A DNA stretch of 64,000 nucleotides from Nannocystis punicea (GTDB taxonomy: Bacteria; Myxococcota_A; Polyangia; Nannocystales; Nannocystaceae): positions 7,910,001 to 7,974,000 of the forward strand of contig NZ_CP114040.1 of assembly GCF_026965555.1 (NCBI RefSeq), read 5' to 3'. Below, one piece after another: positions 52,116-61,100 of this stretch. Position numbers and translations under genes: made by a program. Below the pieces are notes generated by a model, which saw nothing but the letters and a program-made list of their open reading frames with translations, was not told where the DNA came from and ran no database searches. The stretch's first letter is position 1. Each line of letters starts with the position of its first letter.

Positions 52116-52334
52116 TTACTCGCCGTACCAGCGCCGTGACGCCTCGAGTTTCTCGGGCCAGGGGATGCCCGAGACCGCGGGGATACGCGTCGCGGCGCCG
52201 CGGTAGGGAGTGATCATCACCGCATGGCCGTCCTCCCACGCGAAGGCGACGTCGAGGGTGTTCCCGAAGTCCTCGTCGTCGCGCCCGAGTTCGCAGAGCG
52301 CCACGATCCACTCGCCGGCGGTACATTGCCACAC
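52116..52334 (-). CDS. small hypothetical protein
   Basis: A 72-residue protein (WQCTAGEWIVALCELGRDDE, ending ASRRWYGE) with natural composition and aromatic-rich short strands. Its start faces the start of the membrane-protein gene at 52352, leaving only 17 bp, so the two may share an overlapping divergent promoter, or this frame is the end of a lost longer gene. No family is known to me. Confidence 0.45.
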   Translation of the reverse strand: MWQCTAGEWIVALCELGRDDEDFGNTLDVAFAWEDGHAVMITPYRGAATRIPAVSGIPWPEKLEASRRWYGE

Positions 52335-52351
52335 GCCGTCGTCGCGCTACC

Positions 52352-52939
52352 GTGGCGGCCGTGCCGATCCTCGCGCTGCTCGTCTGCCTCGCCGCCCCGC
52401 CGGGGCCCGAGGAGGCCGCGCGCGTGCAGTTCCACGAGCAGCGCGTGCGCACCCAGCTCGCCGGCATGGGCCTCGTCACCGGCTGGGCCGTCGTCAACAT
52501 CGTCTCCGGCGTCGCCGGCAACTTCACCAGCGCCGGCGAGGTCAAGTACTTCCACCAGATGAACGCGCTGTGGAACACGGTCAACCTGACCATCGGCGCG
52601 ATCGGCCTGCACAACGCCCGCCGCGACCGCGTGCGCGAGCGCGGCCTGTCGCTCGCCGCCCAGCGCGAGCAGGTGCGAAAGACCCAGGCCGTCTACTCGA
52701 TCAACGTCGCGCTCGACGTCCTCTACCTGATGGCCGGCGCCACCACGCTCGAGCTCGGGCGCGTCCACGACCGCCCGCGCCTCGTCGGCTACGGCGCCTC
52801 GATCCTCGTGCAGGGCGGCTTCTTGCTCGCCTTCGACGCGCTGATGATCGCCGCCCACGGCGCCAACCTGCGGCGCGTGCGAGCGTTCGCGGCCCCGACC
52901 GCGACCGGCGCCCTGGTCGGCCTCCACGGCGCGTTCTGA
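52352..52939 (+). CDS. conserved membrane protein
   Basis: A 195-residue protein with an N-terminal signal-like helix (VPILALLVCLAA) and about four transmembrane segments: GMGLVTGWAVVNIVSGVAG, LWNTVNLTIGAIGL, VYSINVALDVLYLMAGATT and GASILVQGGFLLAFDALMIA. The pattern YFHQMNALWNTVNL resembles the DUF6992 group of small membrane proteins. Start at GTG. Function unknown. Confidence 0.7.
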   Translation: MAAVPILALLVCLAAPPGPEEAARVQFHEQRVRTQLAGMGLVTGWAVVNIVSGVAGNFTSAGEVKYFHQMNALWNTVNLTIGAIGLHNARRDRVRERGLSLAAQREQVRKTQAVYSINVALDVLYLMAGATTLELGRVHDRPRLVGYGASILVQGGFLLAFDALMIAAHGANLRRVRAFAAPTATGALVGLHGAF

Positions 52940-53015
52940 GCGTCCGCCGCGAGCCCGATGCCCTGCTTCGCCGGCGACTGGGCCGCGGCGCGAGTGATTC
53001 GCGGGCGGACCTTCG

Positions 53016-53930
53016 CTAGCGCTCCATGTGCTTGTCGATGAACGCCGCCGCGGCGTCGAGGGCATGCCGGGCCGCTTCCAGCTGTTCCACGTTGAGCTGG
53101 AACACGTGGTGCATGCCGCTCCACTCCTGCAGCGTGACGTCGTGGCCTGCGGCGCGGGCTCTCTGCGCGTAGCCGACCGCGTCGTCGTACAGGATCTCCT
53201 CCGAGCCGACCTGGATCAGCAGCGGCGGCAAGTGAGCCGGGATGCCGAGCAGCGGCGTGGCGCGAGGGTCGTGCGCCGAGGTCGAGCCGACATAGCCCCT
53301 CGCCGCGTCGCGCAACATCTCCTCGGTCAGCAGCCGCTCCCGCGCGGCGCGGGCGCGCATGCTGGCGCCGCTGAAGGTCAGATCGGTCCACGGGGAGAAC
53401 ACCACCGCGGCCGTCGCGTGGCTCGTCCTCGCCAGGGTCGCGAGGGTCAGGCCGCCGCCGGCCGAATCACCCACCACGCCGACCTTGCGGAAGCGGAGCG
53501 CGAGGTGGTCGACGGCTGCGGCCGCCAGCTCGATGGCCGTCGGCAGCGCCGTCTCGGGCGCCAGCGGATATTCGAGGATGAAGGTGGTACGCCGGGCCCG
53601 CGACGCGACCTGGCTGACGAAGCCGCGGTACGCCGGCGCGGTGCCGAGGACGTAAGCGCCGCCGTGCAGGTACAGCAGCACTTGCTCATCCACGGGGCGC
53701 TCGGGCGCGCAGATCCAGCCGGGCAACCACGGGTCGGAGGACGGATGCAGCGCCACGCCCGGCGCCGGCGGCGTCATCGCCAGGAAGGCGTCGTAGCTCA
53801 GGCGAGGCGACGCTTTCGCCAGCGGCGAGGACCAGAAGCGGCTGAACATGTCGTGGAGGCCCGGCATCGCGTCACGGTCGCGGCGCGAGAGCGGGACCAC
53901 CTCGGTGGGGAGCGTCGATTCTTCCAGCAT
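53016..53930 (-). CDS. alpha/beta hydrolase, HSL-type esterase
   Basis: A 304-residue hydrolase of the hormone-sensitive-lipase group. The oxyanion motif HGGAYVLG (~90), nucleophile motif GDSAGGG (~155) and acid/His region (VGSEEILYDD, then SGMHHVFQ near 275) are all present. The substrate is probably a short-chain or xenobiotic ester or lactone in the cytoplasm. It follows the GMC oxidoreductase gene by 7 bp on the same strand, in an operon with that gene and an isochorismatase-like hydrolase. Confidence 0.88.
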   Translation of the reverse strand: MLEESTLPTEVVPLSRRDRDAMPGLHDMFSRFWSSPLAKASPRLSYDAFLAMTPPAPGVALHPSSDPWLPGWICAPERPVDEQVLLYLHGGAYVLGTAPAYRGFVSQVASRARRTTFILEYPLAPETALPTAIELAAAAVDHLALRFRKVGVVGDSAGGGLTLATLARTSHATAAVVFSPWTDLTFSGASMRARAARERLLTEEMLRDAARGYVGSTSAHDPRATPLLGIPAHLPPLLIQVGSEEILYDDAVGYAQRARAAGHDVTLQEWSGMHHVFQLNVEQLEAARHALDAAAAFIDKHMER

Positions 53931-53937
53931 GGGGACC

Positions 53938-55434
53938 TCACTGGGCGGCGAAGATGCGCCGGGCGATGTGCTCGGCGATCATCATCGTGGTCAGGTTGGT
54001 GGGTGCACTGGGGATGCCCGGCATGATCGAGGCGTCGACCACCATCAGGCCTCGCACGCCGTGGACGCGGCCTTCGCTGTCCACCACGCCGTCGTCACCC
54101 ATCGGGACGGTCGAGGTGGGATGGGCGTAGGCGTCGAGCTGGCGGAGGATCACGGGCTCGAGGTCGGCGTCGGCGACGGCTGGGCCCGGGGTCATCTCCT
54201 CGGCGACTGTGGCCGAGAACGCCTTCGACCGGCCGATGGCCCGCGCGATGCGAACGCCCTCCAGCATCCGTCGGCGATCGCGTGCGGTGCTCAGGAAGTT
54301 GTAACGGATGCGCGGCGCGGTGCGGGGGTTCCTGTCGACCAGCCGCACGTGGCCGACCGACTCCGGCTGAGTGACCGACACCGCCAGCACCAGCGCGCCG
54401 CCCGTCGGCGATTGCGCGGGGTCGAACAGGTGCGTGGCCGAGACGTGCAGGTCGAGGTCGCCCGGCGTCGCCTCCGACGAGGCCGCCCACAGGATCGCGC
54501 CCGCGGCCGGGAACATGTTGTTCGCGCCGGGCTTCAGCGCGTAGATGTTGTAGTAGAACGGATGCTCCTGCAGGCGCTCGCCCACCGGCAGGTCCGCGAG
54601 CACCGGAATGCCCAGGTCGTCGAGCTGCGCGGCGGGGCCGATGCCGGAGCGCATCAGGATGGCGGGGCTGCCGAACGCGCCGGCGGACAGGATCACAGTG
54701 CCGGCGCGATGGGCATGACCGTCGACGTCCAGCACGCCCACGGCGCGGCCGCCCTCGACGATAACCCTGTCGATCTCGATGCCGCCCTGGATGGTGAGGT
54801 TGGGGCGGGCGCGCACGCCGTCGTCGAGGAAGGCGATGCCCGTGTTGATCCGGCGGCCCGAGAGGACGTTCAGCGGGTACGGGGAGACGCCCTCCTGGTC
54901 CTCGCCGTTGAAGTCCGCCACGCGGGCGAAGCCACACTCGACGGCGCCGTCGACGAACGCGCCCAGCGCCGGCGTGAGTTCGTCGCGTCGGCGCTGGCGC
55001 ACCGGCAGAGGGCCGTGACGGCCGCGGTAGTGATCGTCGCCGTCGGGTGTGTTCTCGATCGACTTGAACGCGCCGAGCACGTCGTCGAACGTCCAGCCCT
55101 TCAGGCCGCGTGCGGTCCACTTGGCGAAGTCCGCCGGCCGCGCGCGTATGGCCACGGCCGCGTTCACGCCGGAGCAGCCGCCGAGCGCCCGGGCCCGCAG
55201 CGCCGGGATGGTGCGCCCGCCCGCGCCGGTCTCCGCGACGTAGCCCCAGTCGTGTTCCTTGTCGCCGCCCGCGTGGTCGGCGTTGTAGATCACCGCCGGG
55301 AACTGGTTGGGCCGGTAGGCGTTGCCGGCCTCGAGCAGCAGCACCGTGCGTGTCGGGTCGGCGCTGAGGCGGTTGGCGAGGACGGCCCCCGCGGAACCAC
55401 CGCCGACGACGAGGACGTCGGGCGCGGCGTTCAT
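53938..55434 (-). CDS. GMC-family FAD oxidoreductase
   Basis: A 498-residue choline-dehydrogenase/alcohol-oxidase relative. FAD-binding GxGxxG (VLVVGGGSAGAVLANRL, 7-23) and the adenosine-binding LLLEAGN are at the N-terminus. GMC signature 1 (ARALGGCSGVNAAVAIRARP, ~80-100) and signature 2 (VILSAGAFGSPAILMRSGIG, ~240-260) are clear, and the C-terminus has the conserved SAPTNLTTMMIAEHIARRI. It should oxidise an alcohol to an aldehyde or ketone. ATG 55434 overlaps the stop of the upstream isochorismatase-like gene (ATGA), so the two are coupled. Confidence 0.92.
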   Translation of the reverse strand: MNAAPDVLVVGGGSAGAVLANRLSADPTRTVLLLEAGNAYRPNQFPAVIYNADHAGGDKEHDWGYVAETGAGGRTIPALRARALGGCSGVNAAVAIRARPADFAKWTARGLKGWTFDDVLGAFKSIENTPDGDDHYRGRHGPLPVRQRRRDELTPALGAFVDGAVECGFARVADFNGEDQEGVSPYPLNVLSGRRINTGIAFLDDGVRARPNLTIQGGIEIDRVIVEGGRAVGVLDVDGHAHRAGTVILSAGAFGSPAILMRSGIGPAAQLDDLGIPVLADLPVGERLQEHPFYYNIYALKPGANNMFPAAGAILWAASSEATPGDLDLHVSATHLFDPAQSPTGGALVLAVSVTQPESVGHVRLVDRNPRTAPRIRYNFLSTARDRRRMLEGVRIARAIGRSKAFSATVAEEMTPGPAVADADLEPVILRQLDAYAHPTSTVPMGDDGVVDSEGRVHGVRGLMVVDASIMPGIPSAPTNLTTMMIAEHIARRIFAAQ

Positions 55435-56045
55435 CGCCCGAGCCCTGCGGCCACCTGGCTCATGAGCGTGGCGAACGGCATGTCCAGCGCCGCATAGACC
55501 TCGCCGGCCTTCGGGTCGGCGTTGTCGCCCATGATCTCGACCATCAGCGTGGCGTAGTCGGAGACCTCGATGCCCAGCGCGGTGAGTCGCGCGAGCCCGG
55601 CCTCGTGCTTGTAGCTGCTGAACGTGCCGCAGGCGTCCAGCGCCACCACCGGCTGGTAGCCCTCGTCGCGCGCCGAGATGGCCGGCAGCGAGGCGCACAC
55701 CTCGAAGCTCAGGCCGGCGATGATCAGGTGATCGCGGCCGGCGGCCTTCACCTTCTCGACGAAGCGCGGCTCGTCCCACGCGTTCACGGTCGAACGGTCG
55801 AGGATGTCGGCGTCGCCGAGGGCCGCGCGCAGCTCGGGGATCGTCGGGCCCCACATGCTGTCGCGGGCGGTCGTCACCGCGATGACGGGCAGGCCGAGGG
55901 CCTTCGCGGCCTTCGCCAGGCCGACGACGTTGTGCTTCAGTTCGCCGACGCCGATGTCACGGACCCCGGTGAACAGGCCGACCTGGTGGTCGATCAGCAG
56001 CACTGCGGTGTTGTCTCGGGTCATGCGGGTGCGGGTGTTGGCCAT
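55431..56045 (-). CDS. isochorismatase-family cysteine hydrolase
   Basis: A 204-residue hydrolase of the YcaC-like branch. The active-site Asp lies in VLLIDHQVGLF (~18) and the nucleophilic Cys in IIAGLSFEVCASLPAISA (~118), with TVNAWDEPRFVEKVKAAGR supplying the Lys region between. Such enzymes hydrolyse amides or vinyl ethers, and many YcaC members have no known substrate. GAGGA precedes the start in good spacing. First gene of the hydrolase-GMC-esterase operon; the LysR gene is 104 bp upstream on the same strand. Confidence 0.88.
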   Translation of the reverse strand: MANTRTRMTRDNTAVLLIDHQVGLFTGVRDIGVGELKHNVVGLAKAAKALGLPVIAVTTARDSMWGPTIPELRAALGDADILDRSTVNAWDEPRFVEKVKAAGRDHLIIAGLSFEVCASLPAISARDEGYQPVVALDACGTFSSYKHEAGLARLTALGIEVSDYATLMVEIMGDNADPKAGEVYAALDMPFATLMSQVAAGLGR

Positions 56046-56149
56046 GGTCGTCGCTTCCTCGGTTGGGGAGCCCGAACATCGGCCAGGCAGCGCCGCGGAA
56101 CGAGCCCCCGCCGCTGGACGCTGCTTACAACCGTTTGGAAGATGCCGGC

Positions 56150-57061
56150 TCAGTCGACGGCGACGGCCGCGGGGAAGCCCTCGGCGAGGTGGTCGATGAA
56201 CGCACGCAGCCCGGCGCTCATGCCGCGACGGCCCGGCATCAGCGCCGAGATGGTGGACTCGTCCGCGAGCCAGTCGGGCAACACGCGCACCAGCTCGCCG
56301 CGCTGCACCTCGTCGCGGCAGACGTAGCCGGGCAGCGCGACGATGCCGAGGCCCGCCCTCGCGTTGCTCTTCAAAGAGACCATGCAGCCCGCGTGCACCC
56401 GCGGCGTCAACGGCAGGACGAACTCGTCCTCGGAGAATTCGTGGCGGAGGTGCCAAGACGGCACCACGCTCTCGCGCATCATGAACAGGCTGGAGTACGG
56501 CGCCAGCTCGCCGGGCGACGCGGGCGTGCCCTGCTGCGCCAGGAAGGCCGGCGACGCGTAGAGGTACCAGGGCACCCTCGCCAGCGGCCGCTGGATCAGC
56601 GACGAGTCGGGGAGCGGCCCGGAATGGCCACGAATGGCGAGGTCGTAGCCCTCGGCGATGATGTCGACCTGCTCGTCCGTCACGTGCTGGATGAGGTTCA
56701 CCTTCGGGTACTTGTGCAGGAAGGTGTTCACCATACCGGGCAAGGCCACCTGCGCGATGGCCTGGGCCGCCGTGTAGCGCACGGGCCCGACGGGCTCGGT
56801 GAGCCGCTGCTTCATCGCCATCTCGGCCTCCGTGGCCTTCTCCAGCATCTGGACGGCGTGGCGGTAGAACTCCCGACCAGCGTCGGTGGCGGTGACCTTG
56901 CGAGACGTGCGCGCCAGCAGGGCGACGCCCAGCGCGGCCTCGAGTTGCTGGATGCGGTGGCTCAAGGTCGACGTGGGCACCAGCAACGCGCGGGCGGCCG
57001 CGCTGAAGCCGCCGCGATCGACGACCTGCACGAAGAAGTGGACGTCGTTCAAGTCGAGCAT
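56150..57061 (-). CDS. LysR-family transcriptional regulator
   Basis: A 303-residue LysR regulator. The N-terminal winged helix reads NDVHFFVQVVDRGGFSAAAR, then PTSTLSHRIQQLEAALGVAL and LARTSRKVTATDAGREFYRH. The substrate-binding domain spans ~90-300 and is of the AaeR/DmlR type (GPVRYTAAQAIAQVALPGMV; GYDLAIRGHSGPLPDSSLIQ). It sits upstream of and parallel to the isochorismatase/GMC/esterase genes, so it probably controls them through the 104-bp gap. The divergent GFA gene lies on the other side. Confidence 0.92.
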   Translation of the reverse strand: MLDLNDVHFFVQVVDRGGFSAAARALLVPTSTLSHRIQQLEAALGVALLARTSRKVTATDAGREFYRHAVQMLEKATEAEMAMKQRLTEPVGPVRYTAAQAIAQVALPGMVNTFLHKYPKVNLIQHVTDEQVDIIAEGYDLAIRGHSGPLPDSSLIQRPLARVPWYLYASPAFLAQQGTPASPGELAPYSSLFMMRESVVPSWHLRHEFSEDEFVLPLTPRVHAGCMVSLKSNARAGLGIVALPGYVCRDEVQRGELVRVLPDWLADESTISALMPGRRGMSAGLRAFIDHLAEGFPAAVAVD

Positions 57062-57264
57062 GCGCGTACCGCTGGCCGCTCCGGGTTCCCAGGGGCAGCA
57101 TGGCAGCTTGTGCGGACGCGGCCAAGCGCCCGTCCACGGCGATGTGCGGCGCGCCGTGCCACTGCCCGGTGCTCACGGAGCCAGTCGCCGGCGCCGCCGG
57201 TGACGCGCCGCTTTCCCGAGGTCGGCGTGGTTCACTGCACGCGACCGCGGCTACCATGGCGGCC

Positions 57265-57666
57265 ATGACGACCCGCCGCGCCGCCTGTAACTGTGGACAG
57301 CTGCACCTCACCTGCGAGGGTGAGCCCGTGCGGCTGTCGATGTGCCACTGCCTCGAGTGCCAGCGACGGACCGGCAGCGTGTTCGGCGTGCAGGCGTGGT
57401 TCCCGCTCGCGCAGGTGACCATCGCCGGCGAGGCGACCCGCTACCGGCGCACGGGCGACGGCGGCACCACCGCTGTGTTTCACTTCTGCCCGCAGTGCGG
57501 GGCCACGGTCTACTGGCAGCCCGAGGCGCTGCCGGATCGCGTGGCCGTCGCCGTCGGCGCGTTCGCCGATCCCTCGTTCCCGCCGCCGCGGGTCTCGGTG
57601 TATGACGAGCGGCAGCACCCGTGGACCGAGCGGATCGCGGACTTGCCGATGGAGCACTTCGCCTGA
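57265..57666 (+). CDS. GFA-family zinc protein
   Basis: A 133-residue protein of the glutathione-dependent formaldehyde-activating enzyme/CENP-V fold. Zinc ligands are visible in CNCGQLHLTC, SMCHCLECQRRTG and FHFCPQCGATVYW. The start at the second ATG is chosen because TACCAT lies seven bases upstream (leaderless pattern); the ATG at 57256 would add three residues. Members bind two zinc ions and may act on S-hydroxymethyl glutathione or other small adducts; most are uncharacterised. Divergent from the LysR gene. Confidence 0.88.
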   Translation: MTTRRAACNCGQLHLTCEGEPVRLSMCHCLECQRRTGSVFGVQAWFPLAQVTIAGEATRYRRTGDGGTTAVFHFCPQCGATVYWQPEALPDRVAVAVGAFADPSFPPPRVSVYDERQHPWTERIADLPMEHFA

Positions 57667-58287
57667 GCGATTCGACGCTGACCGGCGCTCGCGCCGTCAG
57701 TCGTCGCGGTTCGTTCGTGACGTGAGACCCCGCAGGGGTGTCGGTCAGCTCGTCGCCCGAGTCGGTGACGATATGGACGTAGCTGCGGGCGCGACGATCG
57801 CCGACGGGAAGTCGAACGCGAGCAGGTGCGGGAGCTGGTCGAGAACTCGGACCGTGCAATCCCTGGATCGGAGAAAGCAATCAACATCCCGAGCTCCCTG
57901 CCAGCGCCGTTCATGAAGAATAAATAACGTGCAATTGCGACGAGCAACGGATCCGCGTCGCCACCGCAGCACGCGGGCGAGACGCAAAGGCGCGCGGGCG
58001 CGGTAACGGCCACCGACGACGATATCGTGATGATGCGAGCTCAGAGGTGAGGATGACTCGCATATACGCCCAATTATCGGAGCATGTGGAAGCTCGGCGG
58101 CGGCGCGCCAGGGCGCACGACGGACGAGGCAATTGTCGGCATCGACATCGGCATGCGTAGCGGGCCGCGCGCCTCGCGTCGAGCGCGGACGCGGCGACGA
58201 AGCCGCCGACGAGGCCGCTCGCCCTAGAGCACGCCGTCGTGGCATCCTCGGCGCCAGCACCTGCTCGCCGGGCTGCAGGAGACTTCG
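57667..58287. other. 620-bp region without a supported gene
   Basis: Neither strand carries a frame with a start, ribosome site and natural composition. The centre (57900-58080) is relatively AT-rich (CATGAAGAATAAATAACGTG) and may contain promoter elements. No repeats or RNA gene were seen. Confidence 0.4.
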
Positions 58288-59232
58288 ATGAATTCGGACC
58301 ATGAGCTCACCCAGCTGCGTCAGCGCGTGACGGAGCTCGAGCGCAGCGAGGCTCGTTACCGCAACATCTTCGAGAGCTCTCCGATCTCGCTGTGGGAGGA
58401 GGACTGGTCCGCGGTCAAGCAGTACCTCGACCGGATCCTCGCCACCGGCGCCGATCTCGACGCGCACCTCCGACAACACGTCGACGACGTCATCGCGTGC
58501 GTGGGGCTGGTGCGGATCCTCGACGTCAACCGGGCCACGCTCGAGCTCTGCCAGGCCCAGGACAAGGATCAGCTGCTCAGGGCGCTGTCCGTCGTGTTCA
58601 ACGAGAACACGCTCGACACGTTCCGGCGCGAGCTCGTCGCCCTCGGCTGCGGGGCGATGTCGTACGAGGAAGAGACGGTGGTCCGTACGCTCCTCGGCGA
58701 GGACAGGAACGTCATGTTCCGCGTCGTCGTCAGCGCGGACTGCGAGCAGACGTGGGAGCGGTGCCTCGTGTCGCTCGTCGACATCACGGACCGCAAGCGG
58801 ACCGAGGAGGCGCTGCGCCTGAGCAAGGAGGAGACGATCCAGGCGCAGCGAGAGCTGCTGGCGAGGTTGTCCGCGCCGGTGATCCCGATCAGCGACGACG
58901 TCATCGTCATGCCGTTCATCGGCCAGCTGGACCAGGCCCGCATGCAGCAGGCGCTGGGCGTGCTCCTCGACGAGGTGAGGCGGCTGCGAGTGACTACCGC
59001 CATCCTCGACATCACGGGCGTCCCCGAGATCGACGCCGAGGGCACGCAGGGGCTCATTCAGGCCGCGCAGGCGGTGAGGCTGCTGGGCGCGCAGGTGGTG
59101 CTGACGGGGATCCGTCCCGGGATCGCACAGAACCTGGTCGCCCTCGGCTCCAACCTCGACGAGCTCGTGACGCGCGGGACCCTGCAGACAGGGATCGCGT
59201 TCGCCATGCAGAACAGTCGCGCGCGACGGTGA
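58288..59232 (+). CDS. PAS-STAS sensor protein, RsbR-like
   Basis: A 314-residue protein. An N-terminal coiled coil (LTQLRQRVTELERSEARYRN) leads into a PAS domain (~20-170; ILDVNRATLELCQAQDKDQL, SLVDITDRKRTEEALR). The C-terminal STAS domain (~195-305) has IPISDDVIVMPFIGQLDQAR, then TTAILDITGVPEIDAEGTQG and VVLTGIRPGIAQNLVALG, matching RsbR/RsbS proteins, whose phosphorylated Thr lies in the DITG motif. Such proteins build stressosomes that hold partner-switching kinases. No RsbT or RsbS gene is adjacent, so it may be an orphan sensor. Confidence 0.85.
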   Translation: MNSDHELTQLRQRVTELERSEARYRNIFESSPISLWEEDWSAVKQYLDRILATGADLDAHLRQHVDDVIACVGLVRILDVNRATLELCQAQDKDQLLRALSVVFNENTLDTFRRELVALGCGAMSYEEETVVRTLLGEDRNVMFRVVVSADCEQTWERCLVSLVDITDRKRTEEALRLSKEETIQAQRELLARLSAPVIPISDDVIVMPFIGQLDQARMQQALGVLLDEVRRLRVTTAILDITGVPEIDAEGTQGLIQAAQAVRLLGAQVVLTGIRPGIAQNLVALGSNLDELVTRGTLQTGIAFAMQNSRARR

Positions 59233-59315
59233 CCCGCGCTCGCGCCGTCGTGCGTCGCGGTTCGCCTCCGCGCTCGCGCGTCGCTGTCGCCGGCCGCGTT
59301 CCCTGTCAGCGAGGC

Positions 59316-60923
59316 TCAGTCATCCAGCGCTGCCTCGACGCGCGGTTCGAGGGCGTGGCTCGCCTCGGACGAGAGGCCCGCGGTGAGCGCGTTGACGGCG
59401 TCGATCACCTCGTCGCGTTCCAGGGTGTATAGAAACCGGCGCTTGCGGTCGAGGCCGGCGATGACGTCGAGGAATTCGAGGACCGCCGCGGTCACGCTCT
59501 CCGTGTAGCCCGCCTCGTCGGTGCGCGATCCGTCGGCCTCGCGAACGCGGCGCAGCGCCGCGATGAACGCGGCGCTCGCCTTCTTCGAGACTGCGTCGGG
59601 GATGCCCTCGCGGCCGTCCCAGCGGCGCAGCGGGTTCTCGAGGTTCTCGGCCAGCCACTCCGGTTTACGGGGCTTGCGCACGGTCAACGCGACGCCCGGA
59701 GCCTTCTTGTACAGGGCGCGCACGCGGGCGGCGACGTCGGCGGGGACGCTGTCGAGGTCGAGGCTCCGGAGGGCCGGGAGTTGGTCCGGGGTCGGGAAGT
59801 CGTCGGGCGCGTAGCCGAACAGATCGCAGATCCACAGGGTCTCCAGCTTCACCAGCGCCCGCAGCTCGGAGAGCGCGGAGAGCAGACCCGGCGCGCCGAA
59901 CAGATGCAGCCAGGAGACGTTCGGGAAGCACTCGGAGACGTCGGCGAGGTCGAGGTCTTCGATGGCGCCGATCCGCAGGCCCTGCACGCGGTCGAGTCCG
60001 CACACCGGCGGCACGCCCCCGGTGCCGTGCACCGTGATCCAGCGGCCCGCCTGCTCGGCGACGACCTGCAGCATCGGCTGCCCTGCGGGCGCCTCGCCGC
60101 TCAGCTCGTCGAGCAGGCCGTCCAGCGAATCGAACCGATGGACCGCGCCCGCGCCGTGCAAGATCAGGAGGTCCAGGCTCTCGGGGAGCACGAGACGCTC
60201 GAGCCCGGTGATGTCCAGAGAGAGCCGATCGAGGCTCGTGCGCGAGAAGTCGAGCTCGCGTCGGCCGTGGCCGGTGAGGGTCAGCTGTTTGACCAGAGGG
60301 GAGGATTCCAGGAACGGCAGGAGGTCGTCCCGCCACGAATGGAGCGTGACCTGGTAGAGCGCCGGCCAGGCCCGCAGGGATTCCATCCGGAAGTCCTCGC
60401 CGATCCGGTACCCGGCGTCGTCGCTGAAGCTGCGAGCCGCGCCCAGACGCGCCTCGTATGGGCCGCCGCTGCGGTCGTGGAGGCCCGGGGTCGTCGCCGT
60501 GTCCTCGCTGTCGAGCACCGCCTTGAAGGCCGCGGTGATTTCGCTCGGGATCGAGTCCCAGCGGGCCTGCCGCTCGACGTCGCGGCCGAAGTCCCAGGAA
60601 TCGTAGGAGCGCGAGACGGTCTCGCCGGTCACGGGGAGCGTGCCGATCCGCCGATACGACGCGGGCGCCGAGAGGGGCACCTTCTTCAGGAGCTCCTCCG
60701 GCTGCCAGAACATGAAGTTCCGCACCATCCGCGGCACGCCGGCCAGGGCGGCGACGTCGGGCACCGCAGTGCCGGTCCACGCGAGCACCGCGACCGTCGC
60801 CTGTCCCTCGCTCTCGTCGACCGCGACGACCTGGCACGCTCCGTAGCGGTGGCTCCGCTCGAGCGGGAACGCGAAGACCTCACCGGGCGTGGGGACGGTG
60901 GCAGGGGATTCAGAGTCCGTCAC
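59316..60923 (-). CDS. hypothetical protein with leucine-rich middle
   Basis: A 535-residue protein. The N-terminal ~120 residues begin with a strand-rich module (PGEVFAFPLERSHRYGACQV) that resembles Imm26-like immunity domains. Residues ~170-400 carry irregular leucine-rich segments (VTLHSWRDDLLPFLESSPLV, LDRLSLDITGLERLVLPESL, ALRSLDLDSVPADVAARVRA). The C-terminal ~130 residues are helical and acidic. GTG 60923 is chosen because GAGGGAG precedes it; an ATG at 60956 is in frame. It may be a toxin-immunity or protein-binding factor; this is a guess from domain look only. Confidence 0.65.
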   Translation of the reverse strand: MTDSESPATVPTPGEVFAFPLERSHRYGACQVVAVDESEGQATVAVLAWTGTAVPDVAALAGVPRMVRNFMFWQPEELLKKVPLSAPASYRRIGTLPVTGETVSRSYDSWDFGRDVERQARWDSIPSEITAAFKAVLDSEDTATTPGLHDRSGGPYEARLGAARSFSDDAGYRIGEDFRMESLRAWPALYQVTLHSWRDDLLPFLESSPLVKQLTLTGHGRRELDFSRTSLDRLSLDITGLERLVLPESLDLLILHGAGAVHRFDSLDGLLDELSGEAPAGQPMLQVVAEQAGRWITVHGTGGVPPVCGLDRVQGLRIGAIEDLDLADVSECFPNVSWLHLFGAPGLLSALSELRALVKLETLWICDLFGYAPDDFPTPDQLPALRSLDLDSVPADVAARVRALYKKAPGVALTVRKPRKPEWLAENLENPLRRWDGREGIPDAVSKKASAAFIAALRRVREADGSRTDEAGYTESVTAAVLEFLDVIAGLDRKRRFLYTLERDEVIDAVNALTAGLSSEASHALEPRVEAALDD

Positions 60924-61100
60924 GAAGCTCCCTCGTCCTGGATCGCGATTATTCATCGTCGGCGAGAAGGATCCGCGTGAGGGGCCCCGGGCACGCGCAG
61001 AAGGTACCGGCATGCAGGGTCGATATCAAGCGCCACGGCCTCGTCGCCGGCGAAGCCGACCCCGACAAGCTCGCCGGCCCGCGATATGCTTGCGAACTCC